DNA from: Arachis hypogaea
Lineage: Eukaryota; Streptophyta; Magnoliopsida; Fabales; Fabaceae
NCBI RefSeq assembly: GCF_003086295.3
Contig: NC_092038.1
Location: 102,455,837 to 102,519,836 of the forward strand
Direction: 5' to 3'
Length of the DNA: 64,000 nt
Positions 32,546-44,931 of the stretch are shown in pieces (the first letter of the stretch is position 1; every line of letters begins with the position of its first letter). Both the position numbers and the translations under genes were made by a program. The notes below the pieces were generated by a model. It searched no databases. It worked only from the letters and a program-made list of their open reading frames with translations, and had not been told where the DNA came from.

Positions 32546-33087
32546 TTATACCGGCTCATAGAGGCCTAGCATATGACCATCAAGACAGCGCATAGCTGCA
32601 ACCTGATCACAAGCAAATGACAACAAACCTTGTTTCATTATTCAAACATTGAAAACTTTGAACATTTAAATGTTAAATGAATCATTCATTACCTTTCCGT
32701 GGATCTCATATTTGATAGGGTCATCTAGTTCAGCTCCTAAAGCCATTAATTTTGTGACTGTAGTATTGATGTCTGTTACAGTAAATGATAGAAGCGAAGA
32801 GTAGCCCTTATGGATCTGCACGACTTGGTCACTTGTGGCCAAGTGGTAGAGGCTGTTGAAATGGTTAGAAGGTGACAAATGATCAAACAGAAGGAGGGCA
32901 TGAGAGAAATAGGAAAGTACTTGGGGTTGGGCGAGTGCAAGAGGGCGAGGAGGAGAAGACCAGATTGAAGTTCGGCCCAGCGGAGAGTGCACACGTTGGT
33001 GCTGAACCCCAACCCTTCGGAGTAGAACCGCGCAGCCTTCGGCACGTCCTTATGCAGTTGCAATATCCACCTAAACGACGCCGCCAT
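32546..33087 (-). CDS. Glyoxalase/bleomycin-resistance (VOC) family protein, three exons
   Basis: Exons 32921-33087, 32693-32831 and 32546-32602 (minus) join in frame to 120 residues; all junctions are GT-AG. The exon 2 acceptor was chosen because it alone keeps the frame and gives the family sequence NDQVVQIHKGYSSLLSF. The N-terminus MAASFRWILQLHKDVPKAA and ARFYSEGLGF, then TVTDINTTVTKLMALGAEL and the end CLDGHMLGLYEPV are typical of small plant VOC proteins related to lactoylglutathione lyase. VOC domains bind a metal through paired beta-alpha-beta-beta-beta units; a single 120-residue unit would act as a dimer. The substrate cannot be told from sequence. ATG 33087 is the only in-frame Met near the start. 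It is tail-to-tail with the C45 hydrolase gene. Confidence 0.85.
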
Positions 33088-33125
33088 CAACCTCTGATGG
33101 ATTCTGTTCCTCTGTTACAGGTACA

Positions 33126-33233
33126 CTTCAAATTATCACCACTTGACACAATGGGAAAATGGATCTTCTCACCATTTAACTTCAAATTATCACCACTTGA
33201 CACAATGGGGAAATGGATCTTCTCACCATTTAA
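33126..33233. repeat. 54-bp tandem duplication
   Basis: Two adjacent copies, 33126-33179 and 33180-33233, differ at one base. They lie upstream of the VOC gene start, so they may be in its promoter or leader. Confidence 0.9.
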
Positions 33234-33259
33234 CATTTTCTCTCGTGTTCTTTCTTAGT

Positions 33260-34753
33260 CCACTTCTTAAGTGTATAGTGTGAAATTACATGAGTTAAAC
33301 TCAAAATGCTCCTCAAATTTTATTCCAACGCAATTTAGCCTTCAAACTTTTAATTGACTCAAATTGTATCCTAAAATTTTGACTCATACCTCAAGTTAGT
33401 CCTTCTGTCGGTTTTTATTACCGAAAAGCTGACCTGACAATTTTAAATGATACCTGACGCTATCTAAACGACGCCGTTAACGGTTGGTGCGAAAAATATT
33501 CAGAAACGATGTCGAAGGGAGGGGGTTAAACAAAAGCCCAAACATTAACCACTTCAAAAGTAAAATCCCAATTGACCATTCTTCTTCCTCTTCCTCCTCT
33601 CGTATATGTCTAGTAAAAAAAGAACCATTGTTGTCGTTGTAACTGAAGTTTGAAAGCTTTTTCATTGGTTTTGCCCCTATAGTGGAGACGAAGTATCTGA
33701 GAATCACAATTTTTTATAAAAATAGGTTAGTAACAAAATCGTTGCTCTTAACATACAATGCTCTGTTTTTTACAAAATGTTGGTTGAGATTTATTTTTCG
33801 ATTTTTTTGCACTACTTCATCGGTAAATCTTTGGGGGACATTGGTTGATTATGGTTGTTGCCTTGTTGGTGATGGTAGAATTCTTGCATGCTAGGTTTAT
33901 TTTTCTTTGTATGTTTGTGGTTGTGGTCAATTGAATCTTTTAATTTTTTGTCCATTTGAACCGTCATTGATTCTTAATAACCATTTTAAAATGACAATCT
34001 TATTCCTTCATATCCCATTTTAATTCTTTGTCCATGAATTTTTGGGTGAAAGTACAAACAATTTATTACTAGAGCAATCATTGTTAAAGCAACGGTATTA
34101 CTCTTCTATCAATTTAAAATGACAATTTTATTTGTTGATAGTTCTCTAATATAATTACTATATATATCTGGTGAAATCAGTAGTGAGAGTTTTTATTATT
34201 GTAGAAACGTAGTCTTGATAGATCTCATAAGATATCTTTTACCGAACTCCCAAAAAAAATTTCACTTTCAAATATCTAATTATGTTTACTTTATAAATTT
34301 TTCTCCTTTATTTAGATTTATTTAATTAATAATTACGAAAACAAAATATTTTTTTGCTGAATTTCAAAAGAGAGTTCATAATTATTATTATTAAAGCATG
34401 GCAGTTAAAAGTAGCAAGTGTTAGTTCCAGCATTGTTAAGTTATATTTGATGAATGCCCTGTATTAATATTCAGATATTAGAAATAAATATAAAATTAAT
34501 TATTTTGAATAGAGAAGAGTAGGTGAAAGCTTTGATAAGATTAACAAGAAGAAGGAAGGGAGGAATCATATTCATACATGATGAGAGTTTGACATTAGGC
34601 AATATAAATTACATATTTGATATATAATTTATGTTGGTTTGAGAAAGGATTGCTTGGCCCCAGTTGAATTGTCTGTAATCTAAATTACTGTTTTCAATAT
34701 ATTGAAGTTAGTGTAGTTTTTAACCATTATGTCTTTTTGAATTTTATTTGTAG
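33260..34753. other. Likely 5' region of a MULE
   Basis: 33282-33420 resembles, from memory, the terminal sequence of legume MULEs. It is followed by AT-rich sequence without a clear gene. A splice acceptor TTTGTAG at about 34747-34753 precedes the PB1-like exon. Confidence 0.35.
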
Positions 34754-35107
34754 ATAGATGAAGATATAACGATTGTGTATCATCATGGAGGTAGTTTTGT
34801 CGCCAAACCAAATGGCAGTTTAGTTTATGACAATGATTACACCAATGAGTTGACTGGGCTGGATGAAGATTTACTAGATGTATTTTCACTGAGAAATTAC
34901 TATAAAGTCCTAGGTTTTGATAACATGGTTGAGTGTTGGTGGGTTATTCTTGGTAGACCGATGAAGAGTGAATTGCGAGCACTTAGTCATGATAAAGAGC
35001 TGGTAGAGATGTGTTTCTATACAAACAACAATGAGGGAAGAGTGCACATATACTATGAGCATGGAGTTTTCCAACCCATAGAGTTTTCTATTCTAACTTT
35101 TGCATGA
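34754..35107 (+). pseudogene. MULE transposase N-terminal (PB1-like) fragment
   Basis: The frame reads TIVYHHGGSFV, NGSLVYDNDYTNEL, LDEDLLDVFSLRNYY, VECWWVILGRPM, LRALSHDKELVEMCFY and VHIYYEHGV, the PB1-like N-terminal domain found in legume MuDR-type MULE proteins. It ends at a stop (35105-35107) about where the family continues into an acidic linker. No transposase core follows; LTR-element sequence takes over instead. Probably a truncated transposon remnant. The MULE fragment at 52815-53750 is on the other strand and is a separate copy. Confidence 0.7.
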
Positions 35108-35199
35108 TCTTTTTTAAAATAATTTTGCTTTAGTAGTTTATTTTCAAAATTTTCAATAATTTTTTTGGTTATAAGATATCCATTGTATCTTTATCAAAC

Positions 35200-36107
35200 T
35201 TGAAAAATTTTTTTTTAAGAAATAGTGAGATGCATTAAGTATTGATTATATCATGAGTTATTCTAATTATTTAGACGTGGTTTTCTTGCATTTATTTTCT
35301 GAATATATGAATTAACAGTGCATGATTGATATTGAAGTTGAGTGCATTGACTCTTGAAAGAACAGTGAGTTTAGAGAAGTATTATTGACTCTCTGAAAAA
35401 TAAAAAAATATTGATTCTTGAAGTAAGAAAAAGCAACAGAAAAAGAAAAAGAAAATAAAAATAAAAAAAGAAAACAATGATCTTAGAAAGAAAAAAAAAA
35501 TCAAAAGAGTAAGGATCCAAGGCTTTGAGCATCATTGGTTAGGAGGGTTAAAAATCAGCCTAAAAAGCTCAAATGAGTTGCTATCCGTAACTATATGCTT
35601 GTGGTGTGAATGTGTCAAGTAAAAAAAAAGTTGAGACTAGCAGTTAAAGTCGTGATCCAAAAGCAAAAGAGTATGCTTAAGAACTCTGGGCACCACTGAC
35701 GGGGAATTTAAGCAAAGCTAAATTCAAATCCAAAGGGTTCCCCCAGTTACGTGCCTGAGACGTTTATGTATCCGGTGGTAATCCGGGAAAACAAAACGCT
35801 TAGAGTCACGGCTAGGCTAAAAAAGGTGCAAAGCACTAAAAGAAGCTGTGTTCAAGAATCAAGAAGAGCTAAACTAAGAGAATCAATAATATCATCCGAA
35901 TTCTAAGTCCTAAGGATGTCAATATTTCTGAACTTCAAAAGAAAGTAAGATACCAAAACTATTCAGAAGTAGAGAGCTATTAGCTCCGCTCCTCATTTGG
36001 AACTGAGCTTCATTGAAAAACTTTAAAACTTATTGTATCTCTCTCTTCTTTTTAGTCCTACTTGTTTTTGGTAGCTTGAGGACAAATAACGGTTCAAGTT
36101 TGTATTC
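35200..36107 (+). mobile_element. 3' untranslated tail of a TGATGAGC-type element
   Basis: Non-coding. It ends GCTTGAGGACAAATAAC and CAAGTTTGTATTC directly before the LTR at 36108, the usual arrangement at the 3' end of Athila-like elements of this LTR type. The purine-rich stretch at 35390-35510 is low complexity. The left boundary with the MULE fragment is uncertain. Confidence 0.55.
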
Positions 36108-37622
36108 TGATGAGCAGATATTTTATACGCTTTTTGATGTTATTTTCTTAGTGTTTTTAGTATATTTTGTTAAGTTTTATTATGTTTTAGTAGGTTTTAA
36201 TGCAAAATTCACTTTTTGGATGCTACTTTGAGCTTTTGTGTTTTTCCTATAATTTTAGGTGAATTTTGGGTGAATTTGACAAGTTTTAGCAAAATCTGAT
36301 TCAGAGGCAAAGAACAGAGTGTAGATGTTGTCAAATCCTAACCTCCATGCATTCAAACGAGCATCTAGAGCTACAGAGGTCCAATTGACGCACTCTCAAC
36401 GGCGTTGGAAAGCTAACTTTCAGGGATTTCTAGCAATATATAATGGTCCATACTTTTCTTTGGATTGAACGGCCTAAAACGGGCGTTGAACGCCCAACTT
36501 ACCCCCTTTCTGGCGTTTAACACCCCAAAGGGAGCAACCTCCCAAGTTGAACACCCAAACTGGCATTCAACGCTAGCCAGGGAGCAGGAATTAAAGTTGA
36601 ATGCCCTTAACTCAAGTTAGACGCCGGACAACAATCCAAACACTCACCAAGTGGATTTTAGCACTTCTTAGCTTATTTTATTTTTTCTATTTTGTAATTT
36701 TTATTTAAAAACAATATCTTTTAGGTTTAGTCTTAGAGTTTTTATAAATAAGAGACTTCCTTCCCCCTAAGGACTATGCCTCCCAGGAGGGGAGAAGCAC
36801 AGACACATTACTTTCTCTGTTTTTTCTGTACAGTATGAGCAACTAAACCTCCTACATTAAGGTTATGAGCTTTGCTAATTTCTATGGATTAATACAATTA
36901 CTTTTCTACTTCAATCTGTGTTTGATTCTATTCTATGATGCATTGTCGTTCTTCATCCTAATGAATCTCAATTCTACATGAGTTCTTACGAGTCCTAACC
37001 CAAATAGTATTGAACTACAGCTTAAGGATGCATCACGGGTTCCGATAGAATTATTTGGGCTAATTGGGGTATGTGACATAAAACCTTGTTAGCAGGGGTA
37101 ATTGAGGTTCCTATGGCTCTAAGGCTAGAACCATAAGAATATCAGTCTTTGAACCGGAAGATCCGACCTTGTATGTGGCGTTTTGAATAGGATCAACAAA
37201 GAGATTGAATTACGCGCGCTTCACCCTCTCCTAGATTGATCTAGTCCGTTCGGATGTTTGGTTTGGACCTGAAGAGATTAATGACCACAACCAATGGCTT
37301 AATCACTTACAGCCTTGCCATTGAAGGAATCATTCATCATTGAAGTTGTGAGTATGACGTGTTAATCAAGAAGAAGAAGCATCTCCGAAGCCTTAACTGA
37401 CTGCTAACTACTGTTTCTATGTTCTATTATTACTGATTGTTTATGCACCTACAACAAACAACAACTACCTTTCTATTCATCTAACTAAGATCTATAGGAT
37501 AACCACAGCTTGCTCAATCCGGCAATTCTCGTGGGATTCGACCCTCACTCACTTGAGGTATTACTTGGACGACCCGGTGCACTTACCAGTTTAGTTGTGA
37601 AAAATTCAAATTTTACGGACCA
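36108..37622 (+). repeat. TGATGAGC-type LTR with internal sequence on both sides
   Basis: Begins TGATGAGCAGATA and ends GGACCA. A 3' tail precedes it and a primer site follows it, so it is at once the 3' LTR of one unit and the 5' LTR of another. It carries palindromes such as GGGCGTTGAACGCCC (36481-36495). Confidence 0.75.
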
Positions 37623-37628
37623 AGTTTT

Positions 37629-37646
37629 TGGCACCGTTGTCGGGGA
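37629..37646 (+). other. Primer-binding site after the 36108 LTR
   Basis: TGGCACCGTTGTCGGGGA: two changes from the tRNA-Asp complement (both C-to-T-type), six bases after the LTR end. Confidence 0.8.
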
Positions 37647-38037
37647 TTGTTTGTGATTGACAAACTAACGGTTGTTTTGCTCCTTAGATCAGGTACTTTT
37701 TACTGTTTTTCCTTTGTTTGTGTTTCTTGTTAAAAGTTTTTAAATTTTCTTCGTGTCTTTTGGAAAATTTCTTTTTCAAAAACTTATCTTTAGTTATATT
37801 TTTCTTTTGTTTGAGTCTTATGCCAAGTCTTAATTTTGGTGTCCCTTTGGTTTTCATTTTTTTTTTCTTGATTTTCAAAAATTGTTCTTGTTTTTCTTCC
37901 TTTGTGTTTGAAATTTTTTGTGTTATTTTTTTTTGTTTGATCTTCAAATCTTTAAGTCTGGTGTCTTTTAGTGTTAGTCTTCTAAAATTTTCGAAAATTA
38001 TGTTATTTGATTTCAAAAATTTTTAAGTTTGGTGTCT

Positions 38038-38589
38038 ATTTCGAGGGTTACCTGAAATGGTAGGTCGATCTCGGACAAGATCTTATGTATTGGTCAGCGC
38101 TGTTGAGTCCGACTTGATGATGGTGGCCAGAGCCGCCGTGTCCGACTTGTTAGACTTGGTGGTGGTGCTGATCCTTCATCACCGGAGGGTGGTGGTACCT
38201 GCAAGGGACTCCGATGCTTAAGTTAGCAAGGGTATTAAGCAAGTTTTTAGTAGAATCAAAGTATGAGTTATACCTAGGTGCTCCAGTGTATTTATAATAG
38301 TGTGGAGTGACCTTTTTGGAGATAAGATAGTTATCTTATCTTATCTTTGAGGAAAACCACCTTATCTTTCTTTAGGCCTTGTCGCCTTTAGATTTGGGCT
38401 GTGTCCCTTCGTTTGGGCCTGCTTGGGCCTCTTATGGCGATTTGGCCGAGCTCTTTGAGAAGAGGTCGGTAATAGGCCAACCTTCCAAGAGGTCGGTCGT
38501 GGGCCAACCTTCTAAGAGGTCAGTCATGGGCCAACCTTCTAAGAGGTCTGCCAACCCGGTCCTTTATAGCTCGAGCCGATGTATGAACA
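38038..38589 (+). mobile_element. Short insertion with 6-bp duplication, solo-LTR-like
   Basis: Foreign sequence flanked by GTGTCT (38032-38037 and 38590-38595). It contains a TATA-like stretch (about 38288-38296) and 27-bp tandem repeats. Its GC content is well above the leader it sits in. Lack of clear TG-CA ends leaves the class open: solo LTR, TRIM or other small element. Confidence 0.55.
38461..38550 (+). repeat. 27-bp tandem repeat, about 3.3 units
   Basis: Units at 38461-38487, 38488-38514 and 38515-38541 plus a partial one; core AGAGGTCGGT...GGCCAACCTTC. Confidence 0.9.
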
Positions 38590-38799
38590 GTGTCTTTTAG
38601 TGTTTTTCTTTTAGATTTTCGAAAATTAGTGTGATTTGATTTCAAAATTTTTACTTTCAAAAGTTTTTAAAATCCTTTATTTTAAATTTTTGAAATTTTA
38701 AAATAAAATCTTGAATCTTTATCTTATCTTTATTTGAATTCAAATTTTAAGTTTGGTGTTTCTTGTTAGTGAATTTAAAATTTTCAAATCATAGCTTAT

Positions 38800-40226
38800 T
38801 GACGAACGAATTTTTGACGGTTTAGAATTTTACAAATAAAGTCTCGTTAAAAGTATAGCTTCTAAAGCAATAGAGAATCCTTTCGTACAAAAGTTGTGTC
38901 GTCTTCTCAAGGAATTGCAGGGAAGTATGATTTATAATTGGTTATGGAAAAAGATATATTTTATTTTGGGTTTTTGGAAATAAGGAACAAGTAATTTAAA
39001 TGAAAAGAAAAATAAATTAATTATAAAATCTCTTGGCAAGGTATAAGAATTGGAAATCCTATCCTAGTTATCCTTATCAGGTGTGATGAAAATTGGATTT
39101 TGCTCCCACTTGCTCAACCTCTAACTATAAAGCTATGTTAAGTAGATAAATCAATTTGAATCCTCAAGTCCTAGTCTTTCCCTTGGAAAGGCTAGAGTTA
39201 GTGGAATCCAAATTAATTAGCAAGGAATTCTAATTTTCAGTCAACACCTCAAATTTGATAACTCAAGCGTCACCAATTACTTAACCAAAGCCTAAAAGGG
39301 AAAATTCTAAATTAAATTGAAAACATCATAAATAGAATAAAGCAATCATAAATCTGAAATACCTCAAACTACGTTTAAACATAAATTCAAATCTAACATG
39401 GAAAGGTTCATAAGCTAAATTGAAAAGATAAATATCAATTAAAGAAATAAAATAAAAGTAGAAAATAAATTAAAGGAAGATTGAACCTGTGATGAAGAAG
39501 AAATAATCCTAAATCCTAAAACTAAGAGAAATCCTAATTCCTAAAACCTAGGAGAGAGGAGAGAACCTCTCTCTCTAAAAACTACATCTAAATTATGAAA
39601 AGTGAATTATGAGTCGTATGAATTGTTCTTTTATGAATGAATGCATTCTCCCACTTTATAGTCTCTAATATGTGTTTTCTGGGTCGAGAACTGGGTCAAA
39701 AACAACCAAGAATTCGCTGGTTATGAAATCAAACACGCTGATTTTTGTCACTGCGATGCGTCCGTGTAGAGCACGCGTTCGCGTTGTCTAGATGTACGAC
39801 CAGTATAGTAAATTATATATCATTTTGAAGCCCCAGATGTTAGCTTTGCAACGCAACTGAAACCGCATCATTTGGACTTCTGTAGCTCAAGTTATGGTCG
39901 TTTTAGTGCGAGAGGGTCAGGCTGATAGCTTTGCAGTTCCTTCAATTTCTTGTATTCCTTCCACTTTTGCATGCTTCCTTTCCGTTCTCCAAGCCATTCC
40001 TGCCCTGTAATCTCTGAAATCACTTAACACACATATCAAGGTATCAAATGGCAATAAGAGAGGATTAATAATTAGCAAATCTAAGGCTAAAGAAGTATGT
40101 TTTTAATCAAAGCACATAATTAGGAAGGAAAATGTAAAACATGCAATTAGTATGAATAAGTGTGCAAAGACTTGATAAAAACCACTCAATTGAGCACAAG
40201 ATAGACCCTAAAATAGTGGTTTATCA
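38800..40226 (-). repeat. 3' LTR of copy 3 (1427 bp)
   Basis: Lacks about 57 bp near the U5 end that the partner LTR keeps (about 45430-45490). TATA box CTATAAAG at 39654-39661; hairpin AGAGAGG-AGAGAA-CCTCTCT at 39553-39572. Confidence 0.92.
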
Positions 40227-40242
40227 ACCTTCCCACACTTAA
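40227..40242 (-). other. 3' polypurine tract of copy 3
   Basis: TTAAGTGTGGGAAGGT on the minus strand: one change from copies 1 and 2. Confidence 0.85.
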
Positions 40243-43116
40243 AATTAGCATGTCCTCATGCTAAGCTCAAGAGAAGCTATAAGAAAGTGAAGGGAATGGT
40301 AGAATGTATGAAATGCAACCTATGAATGCAATTAAATGCAAAATACTTTTTTTTTCTACTTGGTTAAAAGTAAACAAATCCTTCAAGAACAAATATGAAC
40401 TGGATTTCACTAATTCAAATCACAAAATAAAGTACAAGTAAACTTGCAAAAGAAAATAGCTCATGAAAGCCAGGAACAAAGAATCGAGCATCAAACCCTC
40501 ACTGGAAGTGTATGCACTCTAATTGATCAGGTGTTTAAGGTTCAATCTCTCAATTCTCTACTAACCTTGCTTTCTAAGGCTTACTCTTCTTCTACCAATC
40601 AACAAAAGTTTAATGCACAGATACACATATCAAGAGGTCTTTTAAGGGTTGTAATGGGCTTAGGGTCAAGTAGGATTGTATTTGGTCAAGTGGACTAAAA
40701 TCTGAATCCTTAATTAACCTAAACTTCCCACCTAATTTAGGACAATCCATGTAATTACAATACAAAATCTAACTTCCCATTAACTATGTTTTTCCACATA
40801 TTCATGCATCCGAATTTCGAGTACAGTACATATGCATTGCTATCATTTTACTTTGGGGCATTTTGTCCCCTTTTTATTATTATTATTTTTTTCTTTTCTT
40901 TTTCTCTTATTTTTTTGTATTTTTCTTTTCTTAATCTATTTTTTTTCTTTCCTTTTTCAATGCATATGATTAAGGTATTGAATGCATGAACATATTCTCA
41001 ACATTCTTTCACATTTTCAGAAAAATTCTAACATACTCAATTCTCAAACCAAATATTTCCAAACTCAATTTTCCCACACTTAGATCATAAGCACTCTCAC
41101 TAGTCTAAGTTAAACAACGATTCAAATTAAGGACATTATTATTTTTCGCTTAGAGTTAGTGCTGAGCTAAAGTAAAGAACAAAGGGGTATAATAGGCTCA
41201 ACATTAGTTTGCAAATGATAGTGAAAGGGTAAGGCCATATGGGTATGTAAGCTCAGTGAAATAAGGCCTCAATCATATAAGTGTATGCATACATTAAACA
41301 ATGGAAATATAGAATCAAGCAAGACAAATATCACAATTTTAGAGAGAACAACACACACAAAAAAAAATATTGGTTAATAAGATGCAACCAATCAATTAGG
41401 CTCAAAATCTCACTGATTTTGTGTGTTCGAGTTCTAAACCACGTTCCAAAATAATATTTCTTCAAACAAGTTTTTCAAAAAGTTTAATTCAAATTAGTGA
41501 AATGCTATAAAAAGTTTCTTGAAAAAGAAAATATTACTTCAACCAAGTGGTAAAATATGCACAAAATCAAACAAACATGCAAATGCAACAACTAATTTAA
41601 CAAAGACAATTTAAACATTGGTGTTGAGACAGGAAGGTAAAAAACCCACGGAGATCGGTATCGACCTCCCGACACTTAAAGATTGCACCGTTCTCGGTAC
41701 ATGCTGAGATGTGCAGGTGGACGGGCTGCTACAACTGATGCTTTTCTCTAGTGGATTATGCAGATGGACTTGTTGTTCACCCCATTGAGAAGCTTTCCCT
41801 TTCCCTTCTTTGGTGGCCAACCTGAAAGAAGAGGAAAAGAAGAAAAGTAACCCAGAAATAAAGATAAGAAAATAAATAAAGAATGGGTGGGTTAATGTCA
41901 AATAATAAGGGTCTCAATTACATGGTAGCTACAACATGCAAGTGAGAAAATAGTAGAAGCAAATGACATATCAATAGTACAAAAGTTGCAACAATGGGGA
42001 AAAGAGTGTGGGTAATGCAAGATAGTATAAGCTCATGTCAATGCAAGAGGGGTACAAGTATAATAAAAGATTAGTATTGATTTAAATAATATTACCCAAT
42101 CAGAAGAAAACAAGTCATGAAGCACCAAAATAATTCAAGAAAAGATGTAACAGTTAAATAAGAAAATTTAACACCAATGTAAAAAGAATAAATTTAGAAA
42201 AGAAAATAAAAATATGCACAAAATTAAAATATAATGAATGAAATTATGCAAATAAATTAAATAAAATATAATGGAAGAAAAGAAGGATGAGAAGTTAAAG
42301 AGATGAAGAAGAAGTAAGTAAGAAAGAAAGAAGAAAGAAGAAAGAAGAAAGAAGAAAAGATAGAAGAAATTAGGATTAGAAAAGAAAAGATAAGATAATT
42401 GGTGCTGATCTGGATAAGTTGTGCAGCGCAGGCGACGCGGACACGTGAGTGATGTGGTCGCGTGGTGTGCGATAAGGTCAGGTGACGCGGACGCGTGGGT
42501 CACGCGATCGCGTGGCCTGATTTGTGCGATTGGCGCAAGTGCAGCATCGCGTTCGCACAACTCTATGTTTCAAACTCATTTTGCCAAAAATCTGGGTGAC
42601 GCGTTTGTATGGGTGACGCGATCGCGTGAATGGCCATTTTTGAAAAACGATACGGACGCATGAGGCACGCGTTCGCGTGGTAGGGCTTGTGCTTCTAGCA
42701 TGAGTCCAACCCTACTCCATCATAACTCTCTGCCATGCACCTATTTACGTCAATTTTACAGGGCCACGCATTCGCGTGGGTGACGCGGATGTGTGGGGAG
42801 GCTATTTCGCAAACAACGCAAACGCGTCAGCGACGCGGTCGCGTAGGCGTATTTGTGCCTGAGGCACACCTCCATCCACACTTTCGCATGACTTTCTGTT
42901 CACTTTTCTTTTCTTTTCTTCCTAATGCACTTGTGACGCGGACGCGTCAGCGACGCTTACGCATCGCATGCGTTTTTTTTATGCAAAATGCAGAATGTAG
43001 TATGCAGATGCTGATGCAGATATTATGAATAATTCCAGGTTCAATAAAATAAAATAAAACTCAAAAATAAACAAAACTAAATAAAATTATAATTGAAAAA
43101 GGAACGATCATACCAT
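40243..43116 (-). other. Non-coding 3' tail of copy 3
   Basis: Same order of parts as the other copies: T/C-rich tract (about 40870-40970), internal polypurine copy (41664-41679, one change), CpG-rich island (42421-42972). No gene seen. Confidence 0.75.
42421..42972. repeat. CpG-rich degenerate repeat island, copy 3
   Basis: Longer than in copies 1 and 2, with motifs such as GTGACGCGGACGCGTGGGTC and GCGATCGCGTGG. It resembles the island of the autonomous element (62434-62925) more than those of copies 1 and 2. Confidence 0.7.
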
Positions 43117-43167
43117 GGTGGGTTGTCTCCCACCTAGCACTTTTAGTTAAAGTCCTTAAGTTGGACA
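43117..43167 (-). promoter_or_regulatory. Post-ORF hairpin pair, copy 3
   Basis: Minus strand: GTCC-AACTTAA-GGAC (about 43153-43167) and GGTGGG-AGACAA-CCCACC (43117-43134). Confidence 0.7.
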
Positions 43168-43237
43168 TTTGGTGAGCTTCTTGTCAGGGCGGCTTATGCT
43201 TGAACTCTTCCAGGAATCCCCACCAGTGTTTGTAATT

Positions 43238-44931
43238 TCAATAGCCTCTAGGGTCCCAAATTAGAAGCATAAAGCCTTCAGGCAAGTCAAAGCAGGTGAC
43301 AAGGCCCCAAGAGTGATGACTGTTGGAATGAATTTCGGGGTCCCAAACCTTGCTTTTACACACATCTTCTTGTTGATCATCACTGTTCCAACCGAGTAAC
43401 AAGCGATTTGAATTCTCACTGAAGCATCCAAACAACTTCCTAGACCCATTCAATCGAGCTCTACACCAATATTTGCAATTCAGCTTGGAGTGTGCAACCG
43501 TATTGAACCTTGCAGGGCAACTTCTACCACTAACCATTTTCCTCTTACTTTTAAAGCTACAAAGAGCTCTAAGCTGACCATCCGTCTCAAGTAGCCCATA
43601 TTCAAGTGAGAAAGTAAAGGTTAAGGATAGGTATTTTATCCACTTGAATGTTGTGTTGGACAGTGATGGCCTTGGGAGAGGTGTTTCTAATGAACTTGCA
43701 AGCTCCACTCCTTTGTGTTCTTCTTTGACAACTACCACCTCTTTGCAAGCTTCTTCAATATCAACCTCTTCCTCTTGGTTGCTTTCTTCCAATTCAATCT
43801 CTTCTTCATTTCTCACCAAGGGCATGGGAGGTTGTGCCTCTTCTTCTTGAATCTTCATCTCTTGATCAACCTCTTCCAAGTCTTCAACTATGATATGCCT
43901 TGGAGATTGTACACCTTCCTCAACATCAACATCAAACACCTTGGAAGGAGGCTCTATGACTTGACCTTCCCATGGAGGTTCAGCATCTCCTAAGTCCGTA
44001 ACCACTTTTTCTATTTCAATAATTGCTGCTTTATCCAGTTGTTTAAGTATAAAATCGTACTCCTCCTTGATGATTTCTTTTCTATGACAACTCCTTTTAA
44101 CTACTCCTTCATCTACAAAGGTCACTTCTACCTTCATCTTTAGTGCCTTCTCTAGCTCCTTATGAAGTATGGATTCACGAAGATGATCCCTTCTCTCTTG
44201 TTCCATGTCAATAGCATCATTGGGATCATGTTACTCTTGGATTGATATATGTGGGTGCTCTTCCAGGGAGGGTGGTGATGAGATGGAGAGATCATTATGG
44301 GATTGAAAAGGAAGTGCATTAGAGCTTGAGGGTTGATTGTTGAAGGTATTCGGTAGTCCAATTTAGGCAACGAGAGCTTGTATAGCAGAGTTTAGATCGG
44401 TAAGTGCTTTCTCCATGGAGGTTTGGGGGTGGATAGGAGGGTTCATTTGTTGGGAGAAAGGGTTCATGGTAGGAAGGTGGTTTATCGTGATAATGATAAG
44501 GAGATGGTGTATATTGAGGTGGTGGTTCATGAGAGTAGTTGTGTTGGAATGGGGGTGGCTCTATGTATGGTTCATTTGGCTTATAAGGTGGTTGGTATGG
44601 TGGATACGGGTTAGGATCATATGGAGGTGAATGGTAGAAAGAGGCTTGTGAGTATGGTGGTCCAAAGCTATGTTAAGGAGGGGGTTCATAGGCATATGGT
44701 GGTGGTTGTTGATAATCAAAAGAGCGCTTACCATAGCCATCATCTTGGTATGCCTCTTGGAAGGGCTCTTGGTTATAGTATGTTGGTGGAGGTTATTGCC
44801 AAGAGGGTTGATCAAATTCTTGTGGCTTCTCCCATCTTTGGTTGTCCCATCCTTGAAGCATGTTCTCATTGTAATCTCCTCTCCCTGCAACATAATTGTA
44901 ACCAGACTCAGCCAAAATTGTGAGAGTTCAT
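43238..44931 (-). pseudogene. Diverged copy of the unfamiliar protein, copy 3
   Basis: The ATG at 44931 begins MNSHNFG as in copies 1 and 2, but a stop and a frame change follow at once. The Pro/Tyr-rich region and the acidic region are recognisable across several breaks. 43238-44206 is a 322-codon open stretch that ends in the conserved region: EYGLLETDGQLR, FKSKRKMVSG, GSRKLFGCFSENS and VWDPEIHSN. It is related to 20976-22634 but strongly diverged outside these blocks. Function unknown. Confidence 0.75.

Larger units (their letters stand above)
37647..38794 (+). other. T-rich leader of the plus-strand element
   Basis: No gene. The repeated phrase AAGTTTGGTGTC appears several times. A 552-bp insertion interrupts it at 38038. 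The leader continues beyond copy 3 at 46828. Confidence 0.6.

Noticed and set aside
38379..38600. ORF with repeated KRSVxGQPS
   Set aside because: Translation of the 27-bp tandem repeat, which keeps frame because 27 is divisible by three; no start context or family match.
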